Shown here in pieces: positions 10,201 to 17,214 of a stretch of DNA of 64,000 nucleotides. Location: assembly GCA_964523795.1 (NCBI GenBank), contig CAZGAO010000005.1, positions 1-64,000 on the forward strand, written 5' to 3'. Both the position numbers and the translations under genes were made by a program. The notes beneath the pieces were generated by a model that saw only the letters and a list, made by a program, of their open reading frames with translations, had not been told where the DNA came from and searched no databases. This DNA is from SABY01 sp964523795. GTDB taxonomy: Bacteria; Bacteroidota; Bacteroidia; Bacteroidales; 4484-276. Numbering within the stretch: the stretch's first letter is position 1; each line of letters opens with the position of its first letter.

Positions 10201-10948
10201 GGAAAAAGAAATGTCGTCGAATGTGAGTTTTGAATTGTTCAACCTGGCCATCATCACCGGCAAGCTGGGCAAGACCGCGCAGGGGCTTATTGCGCTCAAA
10301 GAAAAGAATAACTCGCAGGGCGTGATCGACATGGGTGGCTGCCACAAAATAGCTCCCGGTTTTCAGCCTTACGATGATAAGTTGGTTATTAATAAGCTAA
10401 AACAAAAATGGGGAGTAAGCGATATACCTGAAAATATAAACAGCCCTTATAAACTTTTGAAGAACGGTGCGCTAAGCAATATTTTTATTTTTGGTGAAGA
10501 CCCATTGGGCTGTGCTGTAAACCCTGCCGAAGTAAAGGTATGGCTCGAAAAACCTGACTTTGTGATGGTGCAGGATTATTTTTTGACCGAGACTGCCCTG
10601 CAGGCCGACCTTATATTACCTGCCTCGCTGCCCTTCGAGATTGGCGGCAGTTTTACCACTACACAAAAGCGGATTCAAAAATTTGAGAAGCAAATTGAAT
10701 CGGCACTGGAAATTGATTCGCCGCAACAGCTAAGCACGCTCTTAAGCAAACTGGGTGTGCCTGGATTTACCGATATGGAGGAAGTACTGTGGGAAGTGTT
10801 TAGCCTGCTGCCGCCGCCTGTCAATCCCGAAAAGCGTAAGTTTAGCCTGCACCACACCGCACATGAAAATTACAACCGCATGTTTGCTCATGGCTGCGAC
10901 ATCGTAAACAAACGCTTCGATGATGAGTTTGAGGTGAGTTTTGGATAA
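7247..10948 (+). CDS. Fused ferredoxin, NfnB/GltD-like and NuoG-like large subunit
   Basis: A 1233-residue modular protein. It begins with a [2Fe-2S] ferredoxin domain (1-90, CNDPRLEPYSSCFICVV). Next is a GltD/NfnB-type N-terminal Fe-S region (CVAPCKETCPAG and CGRVCVRPCEAAC, about 100-165). FAD and NAD(P) Rossmann motifs follow (GAGPGG near 201, GGGNTAMD near 335), then CLECGC near 584. A 2x[4Fe-4S] ferredoxin (CILCARCVRIC and CESCGLCISACP) spans about 630-690, and a C-terminal molybdopterin-oxidoreductase fold covers about 700-1233. That last domain lacks the CxxCxxxC cluster and the catalytic Cys/Sec of formate dehydrogenases, so it probably carries no Mo centre, as in NuoG. Geobacter SfrB plus SfrA are the nearest described analogues by layout. 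The reaction is unknown; NADH/NADPH/ferredoxin electron transfer is inferred. Confidence 0.85.
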   Translation: MNDSLNILLNGKIVNGIQGETILELAKRHDIKIPTLCNDPRLEPYSSCFICVVEVAGLRGLQPACSTRVSEGMKINTDTPRIRKARKTALDLMVSNHYADCVAPCKETCPAGVDVQGYISLIEKGLYSEAVGLIKEVNPLPAICGRVCVRPCEAACRRNLLDEGTGVGIDYLKRYASDIDLESPDRYIPEVAPSTGKKVAIIGAGPGGLSTAYFMQQKGHQCDIFEAGPKPGGWLRYGIPEYRLPNDIIDKEVAAVTELGARIFYNRRLGDDLSYNEIKERYDATILTIGSQRGTLIGCEGDDAGNVFSGIDFLRNMEMTGQKYDFSGKTVAVVGGGNTAMDCCRTSMRCNAKKVFVIYRRTEKEMPANPIEIHESKLEGIEYLFLTNPKKVNKDANGDVKSITCLKMELGAPDSSGRRRPVPIEGSDYDLDVDYIMAAIGQKTHVNFLEDVNALANGDQLKLTRWGDIDANRETLQTGIPSMFAAGDGVTGPATIIEAIAQAKTASRSCHQFLTGEAVVAEKKEFISRRDHFHAQDPKDYIQHYQKQLRHEMPTMDPANRKNFEEVELGYENEDVALAETQRCLECGCSEYFTCKLKEYSTEYEAEQQKYEGRHAEYAVDFSHPFIEIDNNKCILCARCVRICKEVVGASALGLVERGFDTYVAPSMGTSLTDTTCESCGLCISACPTGAITENVLFKPGPVKTEAIEVIDNYGSEGFEMELHHKGGFFMRATGVKGEINKEGNISRQAKFGYNYLNDPGRITTPLLKKKGEFHEITFEEAFGHITDRIKGVVPDANAFFAGARLTNEEIYLVQKLARAGAKTNNVNCFHYMGRGIGYGQNATANVPFEDIKKAGRIFILGNNLNYDHPLVNHQIFSARNRYKVPVELVCNDCDSSMNHKVDKVHKIKDFYYFVKAVNYFLLSSGLQNQLFINDRALGFEEYKAKLMSEDFDDLFEKSGVCCIDEMAQFAKDFNNEQNAVLIFSEKEMSSNVSFELFNLAIITGKLGKTAQGLIALKEKNNSQGVIDMGGCHKIAPGFQPYDDKLVINKLKQKWGVSDIPENINSPYKLLKNGALSNIFIFGEDPLGCAVNPAEVKVWLEKPDFVMVQDYFLTETALQADLILPASLPFEIGGSFTTTQKRIQKFEKQIESALEIDSPQQLSTLLSKLGVPGFTDMEEVLWEVFSLLPPPVNPEKRKFSLHHTAHENYNRMFAHGCDIVNKRFDDEFEVSFG

Positions 10949-11095
10949 GCTGTCTGGTTCACAATCTGTCTGGTTTACCCCCATAAACAAGGGGAATACG
11001 ATAAAGTAAAGAGTTAGCTTATACAGAAGAAAACCAGACAGATTTACCAAAATTGTGAGAAAACCGGGTAGGTTTACCAGAGATACATTTTGCTG

Positions 11096-11133
11096 TTTTG
11101 ACGTTTCGAGATCCTGCGGACGCTCGAAAGTCA
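11096..11133. repeat. Dyad element, GACGTTTCGA family, copy 2
   Basis: Reads TTTTGACGTTTCGAGATCC, then GGACGCTCGAAAGTCA, with self-complementary arms (GACGTTTCGA against TCGAAAGTC). It is nearly the same as the minus-strand reading of 269-318 and is related to 43560-43638. It lies in non-coding DNA. Confidence 0.55.
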
Positions 11134-11202
11134 GGGCGGGACGGTGTTCAAAACAAGGAAAGCATCGCTTGGAATTTGGGAATTGTTAAAAAATGAAGCG
11201 AA

Positions 11203-11283
11203 AGTCACCCCGTGAATCGCGCCAAGCAATGGCACTACATTTTGGAACTTGCGGTACTGGCAAAAACAATTCACGGGGTGACT
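11203..11283. repeat. 15-bp perfect inverted repeat with 51-base spacer
   Basis: AGTCACCCCGTGAAT (11203-11217) and ATTCACGGGGTGACT (11269-11283) are exact reverse complements. The enclosed 51 bases do not code. It could be a miniature inverted-repeat remnant or a bidirectional terminator between the convergent genes on either side. Confidence 0.5.
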
Positions 11284-11397
11284 CCCCGGCAGGTAAACCC
11301 GCCAGGATCTCATTTTTCAAAGGCCTGTAAATTATTATAAAGGTAAAGTTCTTTCATGGAGGCAAACCTGGCGGGTTAAGATCGTAAACCTGGCGGC

Positions 11398-12288
11398 TTA
11401 TTTCTTCACCTTCAAAAATAAATTAATACCCAAAGGTTCTTTGATGATTTCGATTTTGTTGTGGGCTACACCGGCGCGCAGGGCAAAGTCGAAGAGTTCT
11501 TCTTCGCTGCGGTGGTACAAAAACCAATCGCCCAGCACTTCCATAATCTTGCGCGAAGGGTTGTTTACATTAAAGTTGCCGATGATCATTTCGCCGCCTT
11601 CCTTCACAAATTCGTAATACTTCTTTATCATAAATACAAAGTGCTTGTCTTTGAAATAATCAAAAAGGCCGGCACTCCATATCAGATCATACTTTTTGCC
11701 GGGGTTAAAACGGATCACGTTTTCGTTGTGAAATTTGAGGTAATGCAGGTTTTCTTTGTGCTTGTTTTTGGCATAGGCGATGGATCGATTATCCAGGTCG
11801 AGCAGGTCGAAGCGTAGGTGGTTGATATGAACCTCCTGAAAATATTCGTAAACCTCGGTAACGGGGCCGCTGCCAAGTATCATCACATTTTTTTCGTTGC
11901 CATTGGCTTGTGCATTGGTTTGTGTCAGCACATTTTTCGCCAGGCTTTTGCGATTCACCACGGCGATGGCGGCAGGGAAGGTATGAAAAAAGGCATCCCA
12001 TTTCCGGTATTTCTCATCCGGATTGATATAATGCTGATAGATTTTTTCGATGATAAAAAAGTCGCCATTGTAGCCAAAGGGCTTGGTAAACGAAAAGCCG
12101 ATGATGGTTTCGGGCTTGAGGATGGGCTGCATCATTTCCCTGAAATTTTCGATATCGTCAGGATTGATTTTATCGATCATTAAAAGAATATTGGCGTAAT
12201 CTTTTTCGTCGGGGCCATTATTTTGCAGGAGTTCTGCTATCATTGTTTCGAGGCGGGTATCACTAATCACAAGTTCCATTTTAAACAT
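11398..12288 (-). CDS. SAM-dependent methyltransferase, PhcB-like family
   Basis: A 296-residue cytoplasmic protein. Its C-terminal half has a class I methyltransferase Rossmann fold: motif I VMILGSGPVTEVYEYF near 135-150, LDLDNRS, and the later YDLIWSAGLFDYF. The preceding KPFGYNGDFFIIEKIY block (about 68-83) and the AAIAVVNRK segment match the family annotated as 3-hydroxypalmitic acid methyl ester biosynthesis (PhcB of Ralstonia), where the enzyme methylates a 3-hydroxy fatty acid to make a quorum signal. It is the last gene of an operon of signalling proteins, 35 bp after the LytTR regulator, the kind of neighbours PhcB has in Ralstonia. The family match is by eye and the substrate is unproven. 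Confidence 0.75.
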   Translation of the reverse strand: MFKMELVISDTRLETMIAELLQNNGPDEKDYANILLMIDKINPDDIENFREMMQPILKPETIIGFSFTKPFGYNGDFFIIEKIYQHYINPDEKYRKWDAFFHTFPAAIAVVNRKSLAKNVLTQTNAQANGNEKNVMILGSGPVTEVYEYFQEVHINHLRFDLLDLDNRSIAYAKNKHKENLHYLKFHNENVIRFNPGKKYDLIWSAGLFDYFKDKHFVFMIKKYYEFVKEGGEMIIGNFNVNNPSRKIMEVLGDWFLYHRSEEELFDFALRAGVAHNKIEIIKEPLGINLFLKVKK

Positions 12289-12323
12289 TTACACCAATTT
12301 GTTTTAGTCTCTTTTAGCCGGGT

Positions 12324-13079
12324 TTAGTTTTTTATCTTCGAGGCCACCAGTTCTTGTTTGTCTTTATCCACCTCGATCACCGTCATTTTGTCGGCGATGA
12401 TGATTTCGGGAAATTTGACGAGGAAGATTTTATCGATATTAACTATCTGATTTTTGTTAACCTGAATAAACTGTCCTTCAGGAAGAAGTTTGGAGATGGC
12501 TTCGACGGTTTTGTTGATTTGGATTTCCTCGTCGGGCAAATGGATGTTTACTTTTTCGTTTTCACTTTCGATAAAGTAAATATCGCTGAGCTTAATTTTT
12601 TCCAGACCCTTATCGTTTTCGGCAAACAAATGTTTTTCTTCTTCCCGGTTTACTTTGGTAAAAAAGCGGTTGTACTGGTCGCTCTCCATCCGTGCCTTCA
12701 GGTCGTTGTTAAACTTGAAGCGGGCGATCTCGATGTTGGTTTGCAGATCTTTTTCGGTAAAGGGTTTGATAATGTATCCGTAGGGCAGCGACAGCTTGGC
12801 CTTGTCGATGGTGGCGATGTCGGCATTGGCCGTAAGGTAAATGATGGGCACATCGTGTTTTTTAGTAATGGCCTTTGCCGCTTCAATGCCCGTCATATCT
12901 CCTTTGAGCATGATGTCCATTAAAATAATGTCGGGGAGGTTTTTTTCCACACTTGCAATGGCATCTTTGCCGGTGGCCACACAGCCAATAACTTCGTAGC
13001 CCAGCAGTTGCAGGCTTTCCTCGATGTCGGCTGCTACCAGCAGTTCGTCTTCAACTACCAGGATTTTGTAATCTGACAT
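12324..13079 (-). CDS. LytTR-family response regulator
   Basis: A 251-residue regulator. The N-terminal receiver domain has the acidic pair VVEDE, phospho-acceptor Asp near 55 (ILMDIML), Thr (YLTANAD) and Lys (GYIIKPF). The C-terminal LytTR DNA-binding domain (about 155-250) includes IYFIESENEKVNIHL and FIQVNKNQIVNIDKI. It should be a DNA-binding output protein phosphorylated by one of the two kinases encoded immediately upstream (12 bp gap). Its targets are unknown; the methyltransferase downstream is a reasonable candidate for feedback control. Confidence 0.92.
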   Translation of the reverse strand: MSDYKILVVEDELLVAADIEESLQLLGYEVIGCVATGKDAIASVEKNLPDIILMDIMLKGDMTGIEAAKAITKKHDVPIIYLTANADIATIDKAKLSLPYGYIIKPFTEKDLQTNIEIARFKFNNDLKARMESDQYNRFFTKVNREEEKHLFAENDKGLEKIKLSDIYFIESENEKVNIHLPDEEIQINKTVEAISKLLPEGQFIQVNKNQIVNIDKIFLVKFPEIIIADKMTVIEVDKDKQELVASKIKN

Positions 13080-13091
13080 AAAATGATGAGA

Positions 13092-14153
13092 TTAAATGTT
13101 GAATGAAATAGTAAATTTTGCACCGTTATCACGGCTGTATTTTAGGGTACCGTCAATTTGTTGCACCAGGCGGCTAACGATTTTCATCCCCAGCGTATCC
13201 GATTTTTTCAAAATACTTTCGTCGGGGAGGCCGATGCCATTATCGCCTACTTCGAGCAAAAACGATTGCTCTTCGACTTGTTTCATCTTAATGGATATGG
13301 TGCCCTCGTCCTTGTGGGCAAAGGCATACTTAAAGGCATTTGATATCAGCTCGTTGATGATTAAACCACAGGGAATGCCAAAGTCGAGCGGAAGATAAAC
13401 ATCATCGATGTCGTAGATAAATTTTACCTTTCCCTGGTTTTCGGCGAAGGTGCGCGCCAGATTACCGGCCAGGCTTTTTATATAATTAGAAAAAAGAATG
13501 TTTGCCAGGTTTTCGTTGCGATACAGGTTTTCGTGTATCAGTGCCATCGAGCGAATCCGGTTTTGGCTTTCTTCGAGCACGGTTTTCAGTGTGGGATCGC
13601 TCAGTTGGCGTTCCTGCATTTTGAGGATGCTCGAAATAATCTGCATGTTATTCTTCACACGGTGATGCACTTCTTTGAGCAGTATTTCTTTTTCGGCCAG
13701 CGAATTTTTAAGGTTTTCCTCAGCAATACGACGCTTTTGTTCTTTTTCTTCCAGCTCACGGCTTAGCAAAATATTGCCGGCCAGCTCGTCAATAAGGCTA
13801 AAAAGTTTTTTGGCTTCCACCGGTTTTATCAAATATCCATTTACTCCCAGCTCGATAGCTTCTAAAAAGTACTCTTTAATACTGTAAGCCGACATGACGA
13901 TAACCTTGATGCCTGGGTCAAGTTTTTTGATGTGGCCAATCATCTCCAGGCCATCCATCACGGGCATGCTTATATCGGTGATGATGAGGTCGGGCTTGTG
14001 TTTTTTATACAAATCCAGACCTTCTTGTCCGTTTTCGCCAACATAGTATTGTGCTACCCTTTTGGATAGGAGGCGGGTATATAAAAAGCGGATGGTCTCA
14101 TTGTCTTCAACAAAAAGGAGGGATATATTTTGACGTGGAGCCGGGCTGGTCAT
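13092..14153 (-). CDS. Receiver domain fused to HisKA_2-type histidine kinase
   Basis: A 353-residue soluble hybrid. The receiver domain (1-125) has Asp near 61 in LIITDISMPVMDG and Lys in NGYLIKPVEAKK. After a short helical linker comes a HisKA_2 dimerisation domain with LLKEVHHRVKNNMQ (His near 164) and an HATPase_c domain with INELISNAFKYAF and GDNGIGLPD. A receiver at the N terminus with a kinase as output is uncommon; Ralstonia PhcR has that arrangement. There are no membrane segments. It is the second gene of the operon, 21 bp after the membrane kinase, and probably relays phosphate from it to the LytTR regulator. Confidence 0.92.
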   Translation of the reverse strand: MTSPAPRQNISLLFVEDNETIRFLYTRLLSKRVAQYYVGENGQEGLDLYKKHKPDLIITDISMPVMDGLEMIGHIKKLDPGIKVIVMSAYSIKEYFLEAIELGVNGYLIKPVEAKKLFSLIDELAGNILLSRELEEKEQKRRIAEENLKNSLAEKEILLKEVHHRVKNNMQIISSILKMQERQLSDPTLKTVLEESQNRIRSMALIHENLYRNENLANILFSNYIKSLAGNLARTFAENQGKVKFIYDIDDVYLPLDFGIPCGLIINELISNAFKYAFAHKDEGTISIKMKQVEEQSFLLEVGDNGIGLPDESILKKSDTLGMKIVSRLVQQIDGTLKYSRDNGAKFTISFNI

Positions 14154-14174
14154 AGCTTTTGTTTTTACGAATGA

Positions 14175-16037
14175 TTAATCGAGATACTTGGCGATAAGCT
14201 CGATAAAGAGTTTCAGGTTTATCGGCTTCGAGATGTAGTCATCGCAGCCGGCCGCCAGACTGTTTTCCTTATCGCCATCCATGGCGTAGGCCGTTTGTGC
14301 AATCACAGGCAGGTCGGGACGCAGCTCCTTAATTTGTTTGGTGGCATCCAGGCCGTTGAGGATGGGCATTCTAATATCCATCAGCACCAGGTCGATAGTG
14401 GGATTATCCCTGACCATCTCCACCGTTTCCTTGCCATTTTTTGCCCATAGCAGCTTAACATTGGTTTTGCGCAAGGACTTCTTTATCAGAAGATAATTCG
14501 TTGGCACATCCTCAGCAACAAGTATCAGCTTTTCTTTCCATTCGTATTCCATTTCCGTGCGTATTTGATATTCGGAGTGTAAAAGTAAACTTTCGCCCGA
14601 CTTAGCGGGCAAATTAAAGTAAAAAATTGTTCCCTGACCCGATTCTGATTCTACCCAAATTTCGCCACCAAACTGTTTAATGATTGCTTTTGAGATAGAT
14701 AATCCCAGCCCAACACCCTCCTCGTTGCCAGCGGTAGTACCAATTTTCATAAAGCGGTCAAAAATCAATTCTCTTTTTTCGGGGTCGAAACCAACGCCCG
14801 TGTCTTTAACATAAAATAGCAAGTCGTCTTCGTGTAAATGGTATCCCAATTCGATGTGGCCGGCCTGGGTAAACTTACTGGCATTTTTCATCAAATTAAC
14901 AATAACCTGTCTAAGCCGGGTTTTGTCGATGTTAATCACCGATTGCTTATCCTCCAGTTCCATGTTCAGCCTTATTTCAAGGCCTTTGTCGCGAACCAGA
15001 ATATCCCGTTCAAAAAAGGCTTTAATATCACGCATCAGGTGATTTAGAACAAACTCATCGTATTTTAGCTCCATCACTCCGGCTTCTATCTTCGAAATGT
15101 CCACGATGTCGTTGATGAGTTCCAGCAAATGGCGGCTATTTTCGAGGATTACATCCGCATTTTCGTGTATCTCTTCCAGGTCATCGTCCATTTTGATGAG
15201 TTCGGCAAAACCCAAGATACCATTCATGGGCGTGCGTATTTCGTGGCTCATATTGGCCAGGAATGCCGATTTAAGTTTATCCGATTTTTCGGCTTCTTCT
15301 TTGGCAATGAACAACTCGTGATTTCTTTCCTGCAGTTCCAGCGTGCGGTCGTTTACTTTTTGTTCCAGGTTGCGGTTGGCCTCCAGCACTTTTTTCCGTT
15401 CATTTTGCAAGGCTACGGTCTGAAAAAAATCACGCCGGGCATACAATTCAATGTAGTATGCGGCCATCATCCCGATAATATTGGCCGAGATATAAAAAAA
15501 GTTGTTGATCAAAAGCTGCTCATCCTGAACGCCATTATTGATAATGTATGCGGCATTAAAAACCACTAGCGTAATCCAGCCTGCATAGGTAGCCAAAAGA
15601 AAGCGGAGCTTGATAAAAAAATAACCTGCCGAAAAAATAAGCATCATCCCAGCGTAGTAGGAATAATTGTGGGGGACTAATGCTGTCATGGCAGCGATTC
15701 CGCTCCCAGCTATTAAAAAGGAAATAAACAAAAGACTTTGCCAGATAAATTTAAATATCCGTGTAAACGAAAGCGCGACAACGGTAAGAAGAATCGGGAT
15801 GACAATAGCAAAACGAATGATGTAAAAAATAGGCGCGTATTCGCCGGCAGCAGCTTTGTCGATCAAGCCAAACAAGCCGTAGAGTATCGAAACGGAGATA
15901 AAGGCAACGCGAAACTGAAGGAGCGAATCGCGCAGGTATCTGCGCTGGAAGGCATACTCCAAGTTATTTTCAAACGAAAGCGTTAGCAGATTTAAGCCAA
16001 ATTTTTTAATGCGCGCCCTGTTGCCGTCTGCTTTCAT
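14175..16037 (-). CDS. Membrane hybrid histidine kinase with receiver domain
   Basis: A 620-residue sensor. The N-terminal region (about 45-205) has six or seven hydrophobic helices without a large periplasmic domain. A coiled coil (205-255), HisKA (SHEIRTPMNGILGF, His near 265), HATPase_c (VNLMKNASKFT, DTGVGFDPE, GVGLGLSISKAI) and a C-terminal receiver (Asp near 556 in LVLMDIRMPILNG, ending CDDYISKPI) follow. A multi-helix sensor without an extracellular domain would suit a lipid-soluble or membrane-resident ligand, which fits a methylated fatty-acid signal, but that is inference. It is the first gene of the four-gene operon; a TAnnTTTG box lies 42 bp upstream. Confidence 0.92.
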   Translation of the reverse strand: MKADGNRARIKKFGLNLLTLSFENNLEYAFQRRYLRDSLLQFRVAFISVSILYGLFGLIDKAAAGEYAPIFYIIRFAIVIPILLTVVALSFTRIFKFIWQSLLFISFLIAGSGIAAMTALVPHNYSYYAGMMLIFSAGYFFIKLRFLLATYAGWITLVVFNAAYIINNGVQDEQLLINNFFYISANIIGMMAAYYIELYARRDFFQTVALQNERKKVLEANRNLEQKVNDRTLELQERNHELFIAKEEAEKSDKLKSAFLANMSHEIRTPMNGILGFAELIKMDDDLEEIHENADVILENSRHLLELINDIVDISKIEAGVMELKYDEFVLNHLMRDIKAFFERDILVRDKGLEIRLNMELEDKQSVINIDKTRLRQVIVNLMKNASKFTQAGHIELGYHLHEDDLLFYVKDTGVGFDPEKRELIFDRFMKIGTTAGNEEGVGLGLSISKAIIKQFGGEIWVESESGQGTIFYFNLPAKSGESLLLHSEYQIRTEMEYEWKEKLILVAEDVPTNYLLIKKSLRKTNVKLLWAKNGKETVEMVRDNPTIDLVLMDIRMPILNGLDATKQIKELRPDLPVIAQTAYAMDGDKENSLAAGCDDYISKPINLKLFIELIAKYLD

Positions 16038-16230
16038 GTATGGTTTCCCGAATAGTTTCTAATTCAAATTAAGCCATGCAAATATAGATAAATATTGGAA
16101 TTGGATCATCTTTGAACAAGGGGCTTAGGCATGACCATCTTGAGAGCTTAAAAAAACAGATTGGTTAAGCTCCTAACGAGAATTATGCTGCCAAAGTTTG
16201 TGCGCTTTTTGGTGAGTTTTGGAGCCAGTC
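16038..16230. other. Intergenic region with promoter for the sensor-kinase operon
   Basis: About 190 bases between the HAD phosphatase stop and the kinase start (both minus strand). It carries the -7 box at 16079-16086 annotated below. No gene is seen. Confidence 0.5.
16079..16086 (-). promoter_or_regulatory. Bacteroidetes -7 promoter box (TATATTTG)
   Basis: On the minus strand the sequence is TATATTTG, an exact TAnnTTTG match, 42 bp upstream of the hybrid kinase start. No clear -33 TTG is found at the usual spacing. It is the likely promoter of the four-gene signalling operon. Confidence 0.45.
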
Positions 16231-17214
16231 TTATTTACCCTCAAACACTTCCTTAAAATCATTCTTCATGCTCACCACGCGCCAGCCTTGTGCCGGGGCA
16301 TCTTTTACGGCTCTTTCGGTTCCGTGCATGTAATCGTACTCCCGCTCCTCATCATCGTGGTTCACCAAAATAGCCATGGCCGGGTCATCGCTCGTAAGGG
16401 TGTATTCCATCATCTCGTAATCGCCATCCGAGTTTCCGGCGGCGAAGATGGGTTTCTTTCCAATATGCAACTGGATATTGGCGGGTTTTACATATTGGTC
16501 GTTAGCCGATCCCAATACCTCGGTACGAAGCAGCCTTGCATTTTCGGTATCGTATTTATACTTCACACTCGAGCCTACCACATTTTGGGGGGGAACATTA
16601 TAGATTTCCATGGATACCGAACGCAGAAAGTCTATTTCGCCACCGGTAACGATAAACACATCGAAATCGCTATCCTGGAGATAGGTCACCAGTTCGACCA
16701 TGGGCTGGTAGATGAGATCGCGGTAACGCACATCGTATTTCTGATGTTTGGCTGTGTCGAGAAATGTGGCGGCATCCTGCATGTAATCGGCAACAAGCTG
16801 TCCCTGATGGGCAGCAAAAAGCAGCTCGATAAGTTCAAAGCTATTGTAGTTTTTCAACACTGACAGATCGTTATCAGCCAGGCCCTTGTATAAATCGTTT
16901 TTAAGCATGTCAGGATTTGCTTTAGCCGCTTGTTTTATCCAGGCCATTTCAAATTCGATAGGGATATAAAGCGGTTTTTCGATCCACAGGGTGCCATCAT
17001 TATCAAAAACTGCAATTCGGTCTTCGATGGCTACAAAGTTTTTGGAATCAGGATCGCTTACCTGTTTTACAAAATCCAGGATTGCGCTTTTGTTTTTCCC
17101 ATCCACCCACGAGGGTAGGGGGTCGCTTGGTGTTTTTTTGGGCTGTTTTTCAGGACCTGTGCAGGCAAAGCCGATGGCCATCAAAAGAATTATACTCAGT
17201 ATTTTATTCATCAT
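16231..17214 (-). CDS. HAD-superfamily phosphatase, lipoprotein
   Basis: A 327-residue lipoprotein (signal MNKILSIILLMAIGFAC, lipid Cys near 18) with a HAD phosphatase core. The nucleophile motif is AVFDNDGTLW (Asp near 69), motif II is IVTGGE, and motif III/IV is AAGNSDGDYEMMEY. The layout resembles periplasmic haloacid-dehalogenase-like phosphatases of Bacteroidetes. The substrate is unknown. It overlaps by 4 bp the lipid-kinase-like gene upstream on the same strand, so it is translationally coupled; a phospholipid-derived phosphate is a plausible substrate by context only. Confidence 0.85.
   Translation of the reverse strand: MMNKILSIILLMAIGFACTGPEKQPKKTPSDPLPSWVDGKNKSAILDFVKQVSDPDSKNFVAIEDRIAVFDNDGTLWIEKPLYIPIEFEMAWIKQAAKANPDMLKNDLYKGLADNDLSVLKNYNSFELIELLFAAHQGQLVADYMQDAATFLDTAKHQKYDVRYRDLIYQPMVELVTYLQDSDFDVFIVTGGEIDFLRSVSMEIYNVPPQNVVGSSVKYKYDTENARLLRTEVLGSANDQYVKPANIQLHIGKKPIFAAGNSDGDYEMMEYTLTSDDPAMAILVNHDDEEREYDYMHGTERAVKDAPAQGWRVVSMKNDFKEVFEGK

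Larger units (their letters stand above)
10949..11397. other. Intergenic region with several repeats
   Basis: About 450 bases with no convincing gene, between the convergent large-subunit gene and the methyltransferase gene. It contains scattered TTTACC-type motifs (CTGTCTGGTTTACC, CCAGACAGATTTACC, GGTAGGTTTACCAG), a dispersed dyad element at 11096-11133, a long-armed inverted repeat at 11203-11283, and related AAACCTGGCGG/CCCGCCAGG words near 11290-11395. The mosaic of short repeats suggests an old mobile or repeat-prone site. Confidence 0.55.

Noticed and set aside
7247..10948. Active formate dehydrogenase
   Set aside because: The pterin-fold domain lacks the CxxCxxxC cluster and the catalytic Cys/Sec, so a formate-oxidising site is not supported.
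4874..10948. [FeFe] hydrogenase operon
   Set aside because: The NuoE/NuoF-like subunits fit HydC/HydB, but no H-cluster motifs (TSCCPxW and related) appear in the large subunit or nearby.
11203..11283. Integron attC site
   Set aside because: The arms are a simple perfect inverted repeat without the R/L box pattern and no integrase or cassette is present.
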